Assembly (NCBI RefSeq): GCF_002101595.1
Contig: NZ_LQOM01000011.1
Span: forward strand, 62,001-126,000
Direction: 5' to 3'
DNA length: 64,000 bases
Origin: Mycobacterium celatum
Lineage (GTDB): Bacteria; Actinomycetota; Actinomycetes; Mycobacteriales; Mycobacteriaceae
Shown: positions 20,169 to 28,824 of the stretch, in pieces
Position numbering within the stretch: the stretch's first letter is position 1
Layout: each line of letters starts with the position of its first letter
Made by a program: the position numbers and the translations under genes
The notes under the pieces: model-generated
Told to the model about the DNA's origin: nothing
Seen by the model: only the letters and a program-made list of their open reading frames with translations
The model's database searches: none

Positions 20169-21458
20169 GTGTCCGCCGAACCGAGCCAAACGCCGAGCAC
20201 CCCGGTCACGGGGCCGTTGACCGCGGCCGACATCGACGCGGCGGCTGACCGGATTGCCGGGGTGGTCACACCGACGCCGCTGCAGCTCTGTGAGCGGCTG
20301 TCTGAGATCACCGGCGCCAGGGTCTACCTCAAGCGAGAAGACCTGCAGTCGGTTCGTTCCTACAAGTTGCGGGGCGCCTACAACCTGCTGGTGCAGCTGT
20401 CGCCGGAGGAGGTCGCTGCGGGCGTGGTGTGCTCGTCGGCGGGCAACCACGCGCAGGGCTTCGCGTTCGCGTGCCGGGCATTGGGCATCCGCGGGCGGGT
20501 CTACGTGCCGGCCAAGACGCCCAAGCAGAAGCGTGACCGCATCCGCTACCACGGCGGGGATTTCATCGAGCTGATCGTGGGCGGCACGACCTACGACCTG
20601 GCCGCCCAGGCGGCGCTCGACGATGTGGCCAGGACCGGCGCCACCCTGGTCCCACCGTTCGACGACGTGCGGACCATTGCCGGGCAGGGCACCATCGCCG
20701 TCGAACTGCTCGACCAGCTCGGCGCCGAGCCGGATCTGGTGGTGGTGCCGGTCGGCGGCGGCGGCTGCATCGCAGGTATCACCACCTATCTGGCCGAGCG
20801 GACGACGAACACCTCGGTGCTGGGCGTCGAACCGGCGGGCGCGGCGGCGATGATGGCCGCGCTGGCCGCGGGGGAGCCGGTGACGCTGGACCACGTCGAC
20901 CAGTTCGTCGACGGCGCCGCGGTGAACCGGGCCGGGACGCTGACGTACGCGGCGCTGGCCGCCGCCGGGGACATGGTGTCGATCACTGCGGTCGACGAGG
21001 GTGCTGTCTGCACTGCGATGCTGGATCTCTACCAGCACGAGGGCATCATCGCCGAGCCGGCCGGTGCGCTGTCGGTGGCGGGTCTGCTGGAGACCGACGT
21101 CGAGCCGGATTCGACTGTGGTGTGCCTGATTTCGGGCGGCAACAACGACGTGTCGCGTTACGGGGAAGTGCTGGAGCGCTCGCTGGTTCATCTGGGCCTC
21201 AAGCACTACTTCCTGGTCGACTTCCCGCAGGAGCCGGGTGCACTGCGCCGATTCCTCGACGACGTGCTCGGCCCCAACGACGACATCACGCTGTTCGAGT
21301 ACGTCAAACGCAACAACCGGGAGACCGGCGAAGCGCTGGTTGGCATCGAACTGGGATCAGCGGCCGACCTTGACGGGCTGCTGGAGCGGATGCGGGCCAC
21401 CGAGATTCACGTCGAGGCTCTCGAGCCGGGCTCGCCGGCCTACCGCTACTTGCTGTAA
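20169..21458 (+). CDS. ilvA: Threonine dehydratase (biosynthetic)
   Basis: PLP enzyme that deaminates threonine to 2-oxobutanoate, the first committed step to isoleucine. The 429-residue protein has the PLP lysine K66 in RSYKLRGAYN, SSAGNHAQGF, the PLP phosphate loop GGGGCIAG, and a C-terminal ACT-like regulatory region (HYFLVDFPQEPGALRRFLDDVLG) for feedback control. It begins with GTG 20169 (MSAEPSQT), as in M. tuberculosis. Its stop directly abuts the stop of vapC with no gap. Confidence 0.95.
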   Translation: MSAEPSQTPSTPVTGPLTAADIDAAADRIAGVVTPTPLQLCERLSEITGARVYLKREDLQSVRSYKLRGAYNLLVQLSPEEVAAGVVCSSAGNHAQGFAFACRALGIRGRVYVPAKTPKQKRDRIRYHGGDFIELIVGGTTYDLAAQAALDDVARTGATLVPPFDDVRTIAGQGTIAVELLDQLGAEPDLVVVPVGGGGCIAGITTYLAERTTNTSVLGVEPAGAAAMMAALAAGEPVTLDHVDQFVDGAAVNRAGTLTYAALAAAGDMVSITAVDEGAVCTAMLDLYQHEGIIAEPAGALSVAGLLETDVEPDSTVVCLISGGNNDVSRYGEVLERSLVHLGLKHYFLVDFPQEPGALRRFLDDVLGPNDDITLFEYVKRNNRETGEALVGIELGSAADLDGLLERMRATEIHVEALEPGSPAYRYLL

Positions 21459-21869
21459 CTAAAGCGAAAAGGGATTCTCCACCCGCACGCCGGCGTAGTC
21501 CTCACGGTCGCTTAGATCCTCAGAGAGGACGACATCGCAGCCCAGCGAGCGCCCGGCTTCGATGATCGCGGCGTCCCAATAAGAGATGCCGCACCGCCGA
21601 CGTGTTGCAAGGGCGGCTTGCATCAACCCGGCTGTGATGGGTGCAACCGGAAACCGCATGAACGATTCCACCAACTCGACGGCCTGCTCATGCGTGATGG
21701 GATCCGGCCTGTTGCTTCGGGTCGCTTGGACGTAAAACTCCTGCAGCACTTGGACGGAGAGCGCCACGTCGCGTGAAGCCAGGATCTCGTTGGCGCGTTT
21801 CGCCTTGTCCCGCTCCTGCCGATCGCGTGATATCGCGTACAGCAGAACGTTGGCGTCAACGAACCGCAC
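21459..21869 (-). CDS. vapC: VapC-type PIN-domain toxin
   Basis: A 136-residue PIN ribonuclease with acidic metal ligands at D5 (MRFVDANVLLY), E44 (LQEFY), D99 (YWDAAI) and the acidic C-terminal strand SEDLSDREDY. It begins with GTG and overlaps the upstream antitoxin by 14 bp, the usual coupling. The sequence does not resemble VapC11, which occupies the same ilvA-treZ gap in H37Rv on the opposite strand as I recall it, so a different module appears to have been inserted here. Confidence 0.9.
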   Translation of the reverse strand: MRFVDANVLLYAISRDRQERDKAKRANEILASRDVALSVQVLQEFYVQATRSNRPDPITHEQAVELVESFMRFPVAPITAGLMQAALATRRRCGISYWDAAIIEAGRSLGCDVVLSEDLSDREDYAGVRVENPFSL

Positions 21870-22113
21870 GTTCGTGGACGTCGTCGCGGCTCACGCGATC
21901 ACTCGCGCGGAACCGTCGGATTTCACTCTGGACTCGCCGCTGCTTTGCCTCAAGGCGGGCGAACTCCGTCTCACGCTCCGAAAGCGAGTGCAGGAACTCC
22001 GCGACGAGCGCGCTGAGGGACTTGCCGAGCTCGGCGGCCCGAATCCGCGCCTGGCGATACACATCGTCCGACACCGAGACGGTGATATTCTTCACAGATT
22101 CACAGTAACACAT
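21856..22113 (-). CDS. vapB: VapB-type ribbon-helix-helix antitoxin
   Basis: An 85-residue product: an N-terminal ribbon-helix-helix (VKNITVSVSDDVYRQARIRAAELGKS), then an acidic/basic coiled segment that would wrap the toxin. ATG 22113 has GAGGA upstream; an alternative GTG 22095 would start at VKNITV, the commonest antitoxin start. Autoregulation is suggested by an inverted repeat over the start region. Confidence 0.85.
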   Translation of the reverse strand: MCYCESVKNITVSVSDDVYRQARIRAAELGKSLSALVAEFLHSLSERETEFARLEAKQRRVQSEIRRFRASDRVSRDDVHERAVR

Positions 22114-22122
22114 TTTCTGTGA
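22100..22122. promoter_or_regulatory. Possible VapBC operator
   Basis: TCACAG (22100-22105) and CTGTGA (22117-22122) form an inverted repeat with an 11-base spacer across the vapB start, and a second direct TCACAG half-site lies at 22092-22097. Half-site clusters like this are typical of ribbon-helix-helix autorepressors, but no other evidence supports it. Confidence 0.35.
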
Positions 22123-22131
22123 TCCTCGGGT

Positions 22132-22557
22132 CTAGACGACCTGGACCAGCGATTCATCGTTGGCGCGAAAGATCGGTTCGAGCGGCACGGCGAATTGCGC
22201 GGCCATCGCCGTCAGCTCTTTCGACCAGACCTGGTCGGCCGGTGAAACCGGGCCCCGGCCCGGCCGGGTCAGCAGTAATGCCACCGTGCTGCCCGAAGCG
22301 ACGTCGTCTAGCAGCGTGCGCAGTGCTGACATCAAATTGTTCAGGATTTCGGGATGCGGTCGCGGCCGGATCGGCAGGTGGCTGAGCACCTTGGTCAAGC
22401 AACGATCCGGACCGACGAAAGCGAACCACAGCATCCGCTCGCCAAATCCCAGTGGTCCCATAAGCGCACGCCACCGCTGACGCAGATCCTCAGCTGAATA
22501 CACCGGGTCGGTTGCGGACTCGACGGGCGGAATTGGCAGCAGTTCGCGATGACTCAT
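22132..22557 (-). CDS. Conserved hypothetical protein
   Basis: A 141-residue soluble-looking product (starting MSHRELLPIPPVESATDPVY). A mixed alpha/beta pattern is suggested by ERMLWFAFVGPDRCL and STVALLLTRPGRGPVSPADQVW. No family was recognised. It starts 36 bp after treZ ends on the same strand and ends 18 bp before vapB, so it may be read through from the trehalose operon. It has no signal peptide or membrane segment. Confidence 0.65.
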   Translation of the reverse strand: MSHRELLPIPPVESATDPVYSAEDLRQRWRALMGPLGFGERMLWFAFVGPDRCLTKVLSHLPIRPRPHPEILNNLMSALRTLLDDVASGSTVALLLTRPGRGPVSPADQVWSKELTAMAAQFAVPLEPIFRANDESLVQVV

Positions 22558-22593
22558 GTGCGAATCATGGGCGGGTCGGGGACTGGCCGGTAG

Positions 22594-24324
22594 TCAGCGA
22601 TCCACAACCCGCAAAATCGCAAAAGAGTGGCCGGGCAGTTCCGTGGACGTGTCGCCGACGTGCGGCGGGTCCCACTCCAACATCACCTCACCGGTGACCG
22701 GAATCGCTGCGGCGTCGGCACCGAGGTTGCAGGCGATGCGAAACCGGCCGCGGCGCATCACGATCCAGCGCTGGTCCTCGTCGTAGTCGATGGCCAGGTC
22801 GTCAAGCCACGGATCGGCCAGGTCGGGTTCGTTGTGCCGCAACCTGATCAGATCTCGGTAGACCTGGAGCAGCCGTAAGTGTTCGCCGGCATCGACCTCG
22901 TCCCAGTCGAGTTTGGAACGCTGGAATGTCTGCGGGTCCTGGGGATCGGGGATGTCGTCGGCGTCCCAGCCGTGCTCGGCGAACTCTTTTTTGCGGCCCT
23001 CGGCGGTCGCGCGGGCCAGCTCGGGTTCGGGGTGCGAGCTGAAGAACTGGAACGGGGTGGACGCGCCCCACTCCTCGCCCATGAAAAGCATTGCCGTGTA
23101 CGGAGACCCGAGCACCAGCGCGGCTTTGACGGCGAGCTGGCCGGGGGACAGGCTCTGTGATGGGCGATCCCCGAGAGCCCGGTTGCCGACCTGATCGTGG
23201 GTACAGGTGTAGGCAAGCAGCCGAGTGGCCGGAATCTTCGACGTGTCGAGCGGTCGGCCGTGGCGCCGGCGCCGAAATGACGAGTAGGTGCCGGCATGGA
23301 AAAAACCGGTGCGCAGCGTCTTGGCCAATGTGGCGAGCGACCCGAAATCGGCGTAATAGCCCTGCCGTTCGCCGGAGACCGCGGTGTGGATCGCGTGGTG
23401 GATGTCGTCGTCCCACTGCGCGGTGAGTCCATAGCCATTTTCGCTACGCGGGGTGATCAGCCGCGGGTCGTTGAGGTCGCTTTCGGCGACCAGCGAGAGC
23501 GGGCGGCCGAGTTGCGCTGCGAGCGCATCGGTTTCGGCCGCGAGTTCCTCGAGGATGTGGATCGCGGTGGTGTCCACCAGCGCGTGCACGGCGTCGAGCC
23601 GCAGCCCGTCGGCGTGGAAGTCGCGCATCCAGCGCAGTGCACAGTCGATGATGTAGCGGCGCACCTCGTCGGAGTCGGCGTCGGCGATGTTGATGCCCTC
23701 GCCCCACGGGTTGCTGCCCGACGACAGGTACGGGCCGAAGCGAGGCAGGTAGTTGCCCGACGGCCCGAGGTGGTTGAACACGGCGTCGATCAACACCCCA
23801 AGGCCCCGGCGATGGCAGGCGTCGACGAACCCCACTAGCCCGTCCGGGCCGCCGTACGGCTCGTGCACCGCGTACCACAGAACCCCGTCGTATCCCCAGC
23901 CATGCGTGCCGGAGAACGCGTTGACCGGCATCAGCTCGACGAAGTCGACGCCGAGATCGACCAGGTAGTCCAGCTTTTCGATCGCCGAGTCGAAAGTGCC
24001 GGCCGCGGTGAAGGTTCCGAGATGCAGCTCGTAAATCACCGCTCCCTCTACCGACCGGCCGGCCCAGTCTTCGTCGGTCCAGGTCGCTGCCGACGGGTCC
24101 CACAGCTGCGACCGCTCGTGCACCCCGTCGGGCTGTCGGGCCGAGCGTGGATCGGGCAGGACGGTCGGGTCGTCGTCGAGCAGGTAGCCATAGCGGGCGG
24201 CGGGCGCCGCGTCTACGGTGGCGCGCCACCACCCGTCGGCCGAGCGGCTCATCGCGTGCACCGCGCCGTCGACGTCGAGGCGCACCCGTTCGGGTTTCGG
24301 CGCCCACACCGCGAATTCAGGCAT
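22594..24324 (-). CDS. treZ: Malto-oligosyltrehalose trehalohydrolase
   Basis: GH13 enzyme that releases trehalose from maltooligosyltrehalose, the second step of the TreY-TreZ route. The 576-residue protein has an N-terminal beta-sandwich (MPEFAVWAPKPERVRL), then a TIM barrel with DAVFNHLG, the nucleophile Asp in DGLRLDAVHAL, the acid Glu in SLVAESDLND, and TCTHDQVGN. ATG 24324 is chosen because it begins exactly at the family N-terminus; it overlaps the treY stop by 8 bp. The order treX-treY-treZ matches other mycobacteria. Confidence 0.95.
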   Translation of the reverse strand: MPEFAVWAPKPERVRLDVDGAVHAMSRSADGWWRATVDAAPAARYGYLLDDDPTVLPDPRSARQPDGVHERSQLWDPSAATWTDEDWAGRSVEGAVIYELHLGTFTAAGTFDSAIEKLDYLVDLGVDFVELMPVNAFSGTHGWGYDGVLWYAVHEPYGGPDGLVGFVDACHRRGLGVLIDAVFNHLGPSGNYLPRFGPYLSSGSNPWGEGINIADADSDEVRRYIIDCALRWMRDFHADGLRLDAVHALVDTTAIHILEELAAETDALAAQLGRPLSLVAESDLNDPRLITPRSENGYGLTAQWDDDIHHAIHTAVSGERQGYYADFGSLATLAKTLRTGFFHAGTYSSFRRRRHGRPLDTSKIPATRLLAYTCTHDQVGNRALGDRPSQSLSPGQLAVKAALVLGSPYTAMLFMGEEWGASTPFQFFSSHPEPELARATAEGRKKEFAEHGWDADDIPDPQDPQTFQRSKLDWDEVDAGEHLRLLQVYRDLIRLRHNEPDLADPWLDDLAIDYDEDQRWIVMRRGRFRIACNLGADAAAIPVTGEVMLEWDPPHVGDTSTELPGHSFAILRVVDR

Positions 24325-26614
24325 CGGTGCGCTCCAGCAGAACAACGGGCAGTTCGGCGAACAAGTCGGCGGCCGCGGCCGGTCCGCTCCATCGCCTGCC
24401 GGTCAGCGTGTCGGTCCAGGAGCCGTCCGGTACCGGCACCACAGTGTCGCCCCAGCCGGTATCTTCGAGGCGAAATGTCCAGCGGGTGATCGCGACTACG
24501 ACGTCGTCGCCGCGCCGGAAGGCCACCACATGATCGGCGGCGTCCCCGGCGGCCAGCACCGGATGGTAACCGCCGCGTAGGAAGGTGTCCGGGCGGGCGT
24601 GCCGCAGCCGCAGCGCCGCCGCGACCACCCGGATCTTGGGGTGCGCCAACGTTTTCAGCGCCTCACGACGCGCGGCGTAGTCGACCGGGCGCCGATTGTC
24701 TGGGTCGACCAGGCTGTCGTCCCACAGCTCGGTGCCCTGGTAGATGTCCGGGATGCCGGGGACGGTCAACGCCAGCAACTTCTGCCCCAACGCATCGCTT
24801 TCGGCGTGCGGACGCAGCTCGGCCACCAAGCTGGTCAGCTCGCGGGCCGCGGGCCCGTCGAGCACTTTGTCGAGCCAGCGGTGCACGGCGCCCTCGAAGT
24901 CGCTGTCCGGGTCGTGCCAGGAGGTGTGCCAGGCCGCTTCGCGGATCGCCTTTTCGGTATAGCCGTGCAGCCGCTCGCGCAGCTCCGCGGTGACCTGGCC
25001 ATCGACGGGCCACACCCCGAAGATGTTCTGCCACAAGAACAATCCGGTCGCCGGGTCGGGAGACGGTGAACGGGTTTCCCAGCGGGCGACGAATTCGGCC
25101 CACAGCGACGGCACTTGCGACAGCACACCGATACGCGCCCGGACGTCCTCGCCGCGTTTGGTGTCATGGGTGGTCAGCGTCGTCATGGACTGCGGCCACA
25201 GCCGGGCCCGGGTGGCGGCGCTGTGGTGGAACTCCGCGGCGCCGACGCCGAACCGCTGCGGGTCGCCGCCGACCTCGTTAAGAGATACCAGCCGGGCGTC
25301 GCGGTAGAACAGGCAGTCCTCGACCGCCTTGGCGGTCACCGCACCGCACAGTTGCTGCAGCCGAACCGCCGGCTCGCCGCCGCCGGCGAGCGCGGCGGCG
25401 ATCAGCTGTAGCGGCGGTCCGAGTTCCGGTGCGCCCGCTTGGGTTTCGGCCAGAGCAGTCGGCAATATCGCCGCCAGCCCGCGGTAGTCGCTGCGGTACA
25501 CGCCGATGTGGCCCAGCAATGCCGCCACCGCCTCGGCCAGCAGCGGATGGTCGGCACCGGCAGCGGCCACAACCGAGCGACGCAGCCTGGCCAGCTCGCT
25601 GGCCAGCGTGACGGTGGTGGCGACACCCTTGAGTTCACCGAGCAGCGTAGGCATCGCGTGGTAGTCGACGCCGGCGGATTCGAACAGCGCCGTCAAAGCC
25701 GGCGCTCCGCCAGGATCGACGAAAAGGCCGCCGACTTCCCGCAATACGTCGTAGCCGGTGGTGCCGGCGACCGGCAGCGTCGGCTCCAGCGCCTCGTCGA
25801 CCGCCAAAATCTTCTCGATCACGATCCACGTGTCCGGCCCGAGCAGCGCGCGCAGCCACGCCAAATACCCAGCGGGATCGGACAACCCGTCGGGATGGTC
25901 GATGCGCACGCCGTCGACGAGTCCCTGGCCGACCCAGCGGGCCACTTCGGCATGCCAGGCGTCGAACACCGCGCGGTCTTCCTGACGCAGCCCGGCCAGC
26001 GACGTGATCGAAAAGAACCGGCGGTACCCGCATACTCCGTTACGCCACCCGACCAGCCGATAATGCTGGCGGTCGTGGACCTCGGCCCCGGTGCCGCCGC
26101 CCGTGCCCGGGGCGATCGGAAACGCCAGGTCGCCGAGCCGCAGCAGGTCGCCGTCCACGGTCAGGTCGGCGACGTCGTCGTCGGAACCCAACACCGGCAA
26201 GATGATTCGGCCCTCACCGACATCCCAGTCGATGTCGAAAAACGCCGCGTAGGCCGACGACTGGCCGTGCCGCAGCACATCCCACCACCACGGGTTCTGC
26301 TCGGGTTTGTCGATGCCGACGTGGTTGGGCACGATGTCTACGACCAGACCCATGCCGCGGGCACGCGCCGCCGCGGACAGCCGGGCCAGGCCGTCCGCGC
26401 CGCCGAGTTCTGTCGACACGGTGGTCGGATCGGTGACGTCGTAACCGTGCGTAGACCCGCTCACCGCGGTCATGATCGGCGACAGGTACACGTGTGACAC
26501 CCCGAGCTCGTCGAGGTAATCCAACAGGTCCTCGGCGTCGGCGAAGGTGAACGCGAACCCGCTCGATGCGCCGCGTAGTTGCAACCGGTAAGTCGCCAAT
26601 ACCGGATAAGCCAT
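24317..26614 (-). CDS. treY: Malto-oligosyltrehalose synthase
   Basis: GH13 enzyme that isomerises the reducing end of a maltodextrin into a trehalosyl unit. The 765-residue product starts AYPVLATYRLQLRGASSGF and has SHVYLSPIMTAVSGSTHGYD, VDIVPNHVG, the catalytic region DGVRIDHPDGLSDP, EKILAVDEAL and TLTTHDTKRGEDVRAR, all diagnostic of TreY. It follows treX by three bases and overlaps treZ, so the three genes are one translationally coupled operon. Confidence 0.95.
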   Translation of the reverse strand: MAYPVLATYRLQLRGASSGFAFTFADAEDLLDYLDELGVSHVYLSPIMTAVSGSTHGYDVTDPTTVSTELGGADGLARLSAAARARGMGLVVDIVPNHVGIDKPEQNPWWWDVLRHGQSSAYAAFFDIDWDVGEGRIILPVLGSDDDVADLTVDGDLLRLGDLAFPIAPGTGGGTGAEVHDRQHYRLVGWRNGVCGYRRFFSITSLAGLRQEDRAVFDAWHAEVARWVGQGLVDGVRIDHPDGLSDPAGYLAWLRALLGPDTWIVIEKILAVDEALEPTLPVAGTTGYDVLREVGGLFVDPGGAPALTALFESAGVDYHAMPTLLGELKGVATTVTLASELARLRRSVVAAAGADHPLLAEAVAALLGHIGVYRSDYRGLAAILPTALAETQAGAPELGPPLQLIAAALAGGGEPAVRLQQLCGAVTAKAVEDCLFYRDARLVSLNEVGGDPQRFGVGAAEFHHSAATRARLWPQSMTTLTTHDTKRGEDVRARIGVLSQVPSLWAEFVARWETRSPSPDPATGLFLWQNIFGVWPVDGQVTAELRERLHGYTEKAIREAAWHTSWHDPDSDFEGAVHRWLDKVLDGPAARELTSLVAELRPHAESDALGQKLLALTVPGIPDIYQGTELWDDSLVDPDNRRPVDYAARREALKTLAHPKIRVVAAALRLRHARPDTFLRGGYHPVLAAGDAADHVVAFRRGDDVVVAITRWTFRLEDTGWGDTVVPVPDGSWTDTLTGRRWSGPAAAADLFAELPVVLLERTDA

Positions 26615-26617
26615 GCG

Positions 26618-28795
26618 TTACAACGTCTTACGCAGCACGAGCAGAGCACGGCCCGGCAGCGAGATCTCGTCGCCGTCGTTGACCACCAGTTCCACTTCAC
26701 CGCATGCGTCGGTGGTGTCGAGCACCGCCGTCCACTCGTGGGCGTAGTCGTCGGGAGGCATGACGAAGTCGACTTCGTGGTCGTGCGCGTTGAAGCACAA
26801 CAAAAACGAGTCGTCGACAATTCGCTCGCCCCGGCGGTCGGGTTCGGGGATCGCGTCGCCGTTGAGGAACACCGCGATGCCCCTGCCGAAGTCGCTGTCC
26901 CAGTCCTCGGGCGTCATCTCCTGGCCGGCCGGTGTCAGCCAGGCGATGTCGCGGACCTCCTCGCCGCGGCGAATCGGCTGGCCGGCGAAGAACCGCCGGC
27001 GGCGAAACACCGGGTGCTCGGCGCGCAGGCCGGTCACCTTGCGGGTGAAGGCCAGCAGGTCGGCGTTCTTGTCGGCCAATGACCAGTCCATCCAAGACAA
27101 TTCGGAGTCCTGGCAGTAGACGTTGTTGTTGCCTTGTTGGGTACGGCCCATCTCGTCGCCGTGCGCGATCATCGGCGTGCCCTGCGACACCATCAGCGTG
27201 GCCATGATGTTGCGCATCTGCCGGGCCCGCAGCGCCAGGATGTCGGGGTCATCGGTGGGTCCCTCGACGCCGCAGTTCCACGACCGGTTATAGCTCTCCC
27301 CGTCGCGGTTGTCCTCGCCGTTGGCCTCGTTGTGTTTCTCGTTGTAGGACACCAAGTCGTGCAGGGTGAACCCGTCGTGGGCGACGACGAAGTTGATGCT
27401 GGCGGACGGCCGCCGCCCGGTTGCTTCATAGAGGTCGCTCGACCCGGTCAGCCGGGACGCGAACTCGCCCAGGGTTGCGGGTTCCCCCCGCCAGTAGTCA
27501 CGCACAGTGTCCCGATATTTCCCGTTCCACTCAGTCCACAAACCTGGGAAGTTGCCAACTTGATAGCCGCCCTCGCCGACATCCCACGGCTCGGCGATCA
27601 GCTTGACCTGGCTGACCACCGGGTCCTGCTGCACCAGATCGAAGAACGCGCTCAATCGGTCGACGTCGTAGAACTCGCGGGCCAGCGTGGAGGCCAAGTC
27701 GAAGCGGAATCCGTCGACGTGCATCTCGGTCACCCAGTACCGCAGCGAGTCCATAATCAGCTGCAGGGTGTGCGGGTTACGGGCGTTGAGGCTGTTGCCG
27801 GTGCCGGTGAAATCCTTGTAGAACCTCAGGTCTTCGTCTTCCAGCCGGTAGTAGGCGGCGTTGTCGATGCCGCGGAAGTTGATCGTGGGACCCAGATGGT
27901 TGCCTTCGGCGGTGTGGTTGTAGACCACGTCGAGGATCACCTCGATGCCGGCCTCGTGGAAAGTGCGGACCATGGTTTTGAATTCGGCAACCGCGCCCCC
28001 GGCCTGCCGGTTCGCCGCGTACTGGTGGTGCGGCGCGAAGAACCCGAACGTGTTGTAGCCCCAGTAGTTTCGCAGCCCCAGCTCCACCAACCGGTGGTCG
28101 TGCAGGAACTGGTGCACCGGCATCAGTTCGATCGCAGTGACATTCAGCGACTTGAGGTGATCGATGATCGCCGGGTGAGCCAGGCCCGCGTAGGTGCCGC
28201 GCAGCTCTTCGGGGATACCGGGATGGGTCTGCGTCATCCCCTTCACGTGCGCTTCGTAGATGATCGTTTCGTTGTAGGGCGTGCGCGGCGCCCGGTCCGA
28301 AGCCCAGTCGAAATACGGATTGATCACCACACTGGTCATCGTGTGGCCGAGCGAGTCGACCCTCGGGGGATTGCCGGTGTCGGCGGGATCCTTAGCCGCG
28401 ACCGCCATGTCGTAGGAGAACAGCGCCTGGCCGAACTTGAAGTCACCGTCGAACGCCTTGCCGTACGGGTCGAGCAACAGCTTGCTGGAGTCGCAGCGAT
28501 GCCCGGCGGCCGGCTCGAACGGCCCGTGCACCCGAAAGCCATAGCGCTGACCGGGACCGACGTTCGGCAGGTAGGCGTGCCACACGTAGCCGTCGACCTC
28601 TTCGAGGTTGACGCGGGTCTCGGCACCGTCCTCGTCGATCAGGCACAGCTCGACCTTTTCGGCGACCTCGGAGAACAACGCGAAGTTCGTCCCGCCGCCG
28701 TCGTAGGTTGCCCCGAGCGGATAGCTGTTGCCCGGCCATACCGTGGTCAGGGTGGGCACGCTGTCCGATTGCAGGGCCGAGCTATTCGATGCCAT
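26618..28795 (-). CDS. treX: Glycogen debranching enzyme (TreX/GlgX type)
   Basis: GH13 isoamylase-type enzyme that cleaves alpha-1,6 branches of glycogen and supplies linear dextrins to TreY. The 725-residue protein has a CBM48-like N-terminal domain (YPLGATYDGGGTNFALFSEVAEKVELCL), then a barrel with DVVYNHTAEG, the nucleophile motif DGFRFDLAST, KLIAEPWDVGEGG, and VAHDGFTLHDLVSYNEKHN. It is nearly colinear with the H37Rv protein. It is the first gene of the operon; no operator was recognised in the 29-bp gap before it. Confidence 0.95.
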   Translation of the reverse strand: MASNSSALQSDSVPTLTTVWPGNSYPLGATYDGGGTNFALFSEVAEKVELCLIDEDGAETRVNLEEVDGYVWHAYLPNVGPGQRYGFRVHGPFEPAAGHRCDSSKLLLDPYGKAFDGDFKFGQALFSYDMAVAAKDPADTGNPPRVDSLGHTMTSVVINPYFDWASDRAPRTPYNETIIYEAHVKGMTQTHPGIPEELRGTYAGLAHPAIIDHLKSLNVTAIELMPVHQFLHDHRLVELGLRNYWGYNTFGFFAPHHQYAANRQAGGAVAEFKTMVRTFHEAGIEVILDVVYNHTAEGNHLGPTINFRGIDNAAYYRLEDEDLRFYKDFTGTGNSLNARNPHTLQLIMDSLRYWVTEMHVDGFRFDLASTLAREFYDVDRLSAFFDLVQQDPVVSQVKLIAEPWDVGEGGYQVGNFPGLWTEWNGKYRDTVRDYWRGEPATLGEFASRLTGSSDLYEATGRRPSASINFVVAHDGFTLHDLVSYNEKHNEANGEDNRDGESYNRSWNCGVEGPTDDPDILALRARQMRNIMATLMVSQGTPMIAHGDEMGRTQQGNNNVYCQDSELSWMDWSLADKNADLLAFTRKVTGLRAEHPVFRRRRFFAGQPIRRGEEVRDIAWLTPAGQEMTPEDWDSDFGRGIAVFLNGDAIPEPDRRGERIVDDSFLLCFNAHDHEVDFVMPPDDYAHEWTAVLDTTDACGEVELVVNDGDEISLPGRALLVLRKTL

Positions 28796-28824
28796 CAGTC
28801 AAACCTATCCGTGCCGCGGACGGG

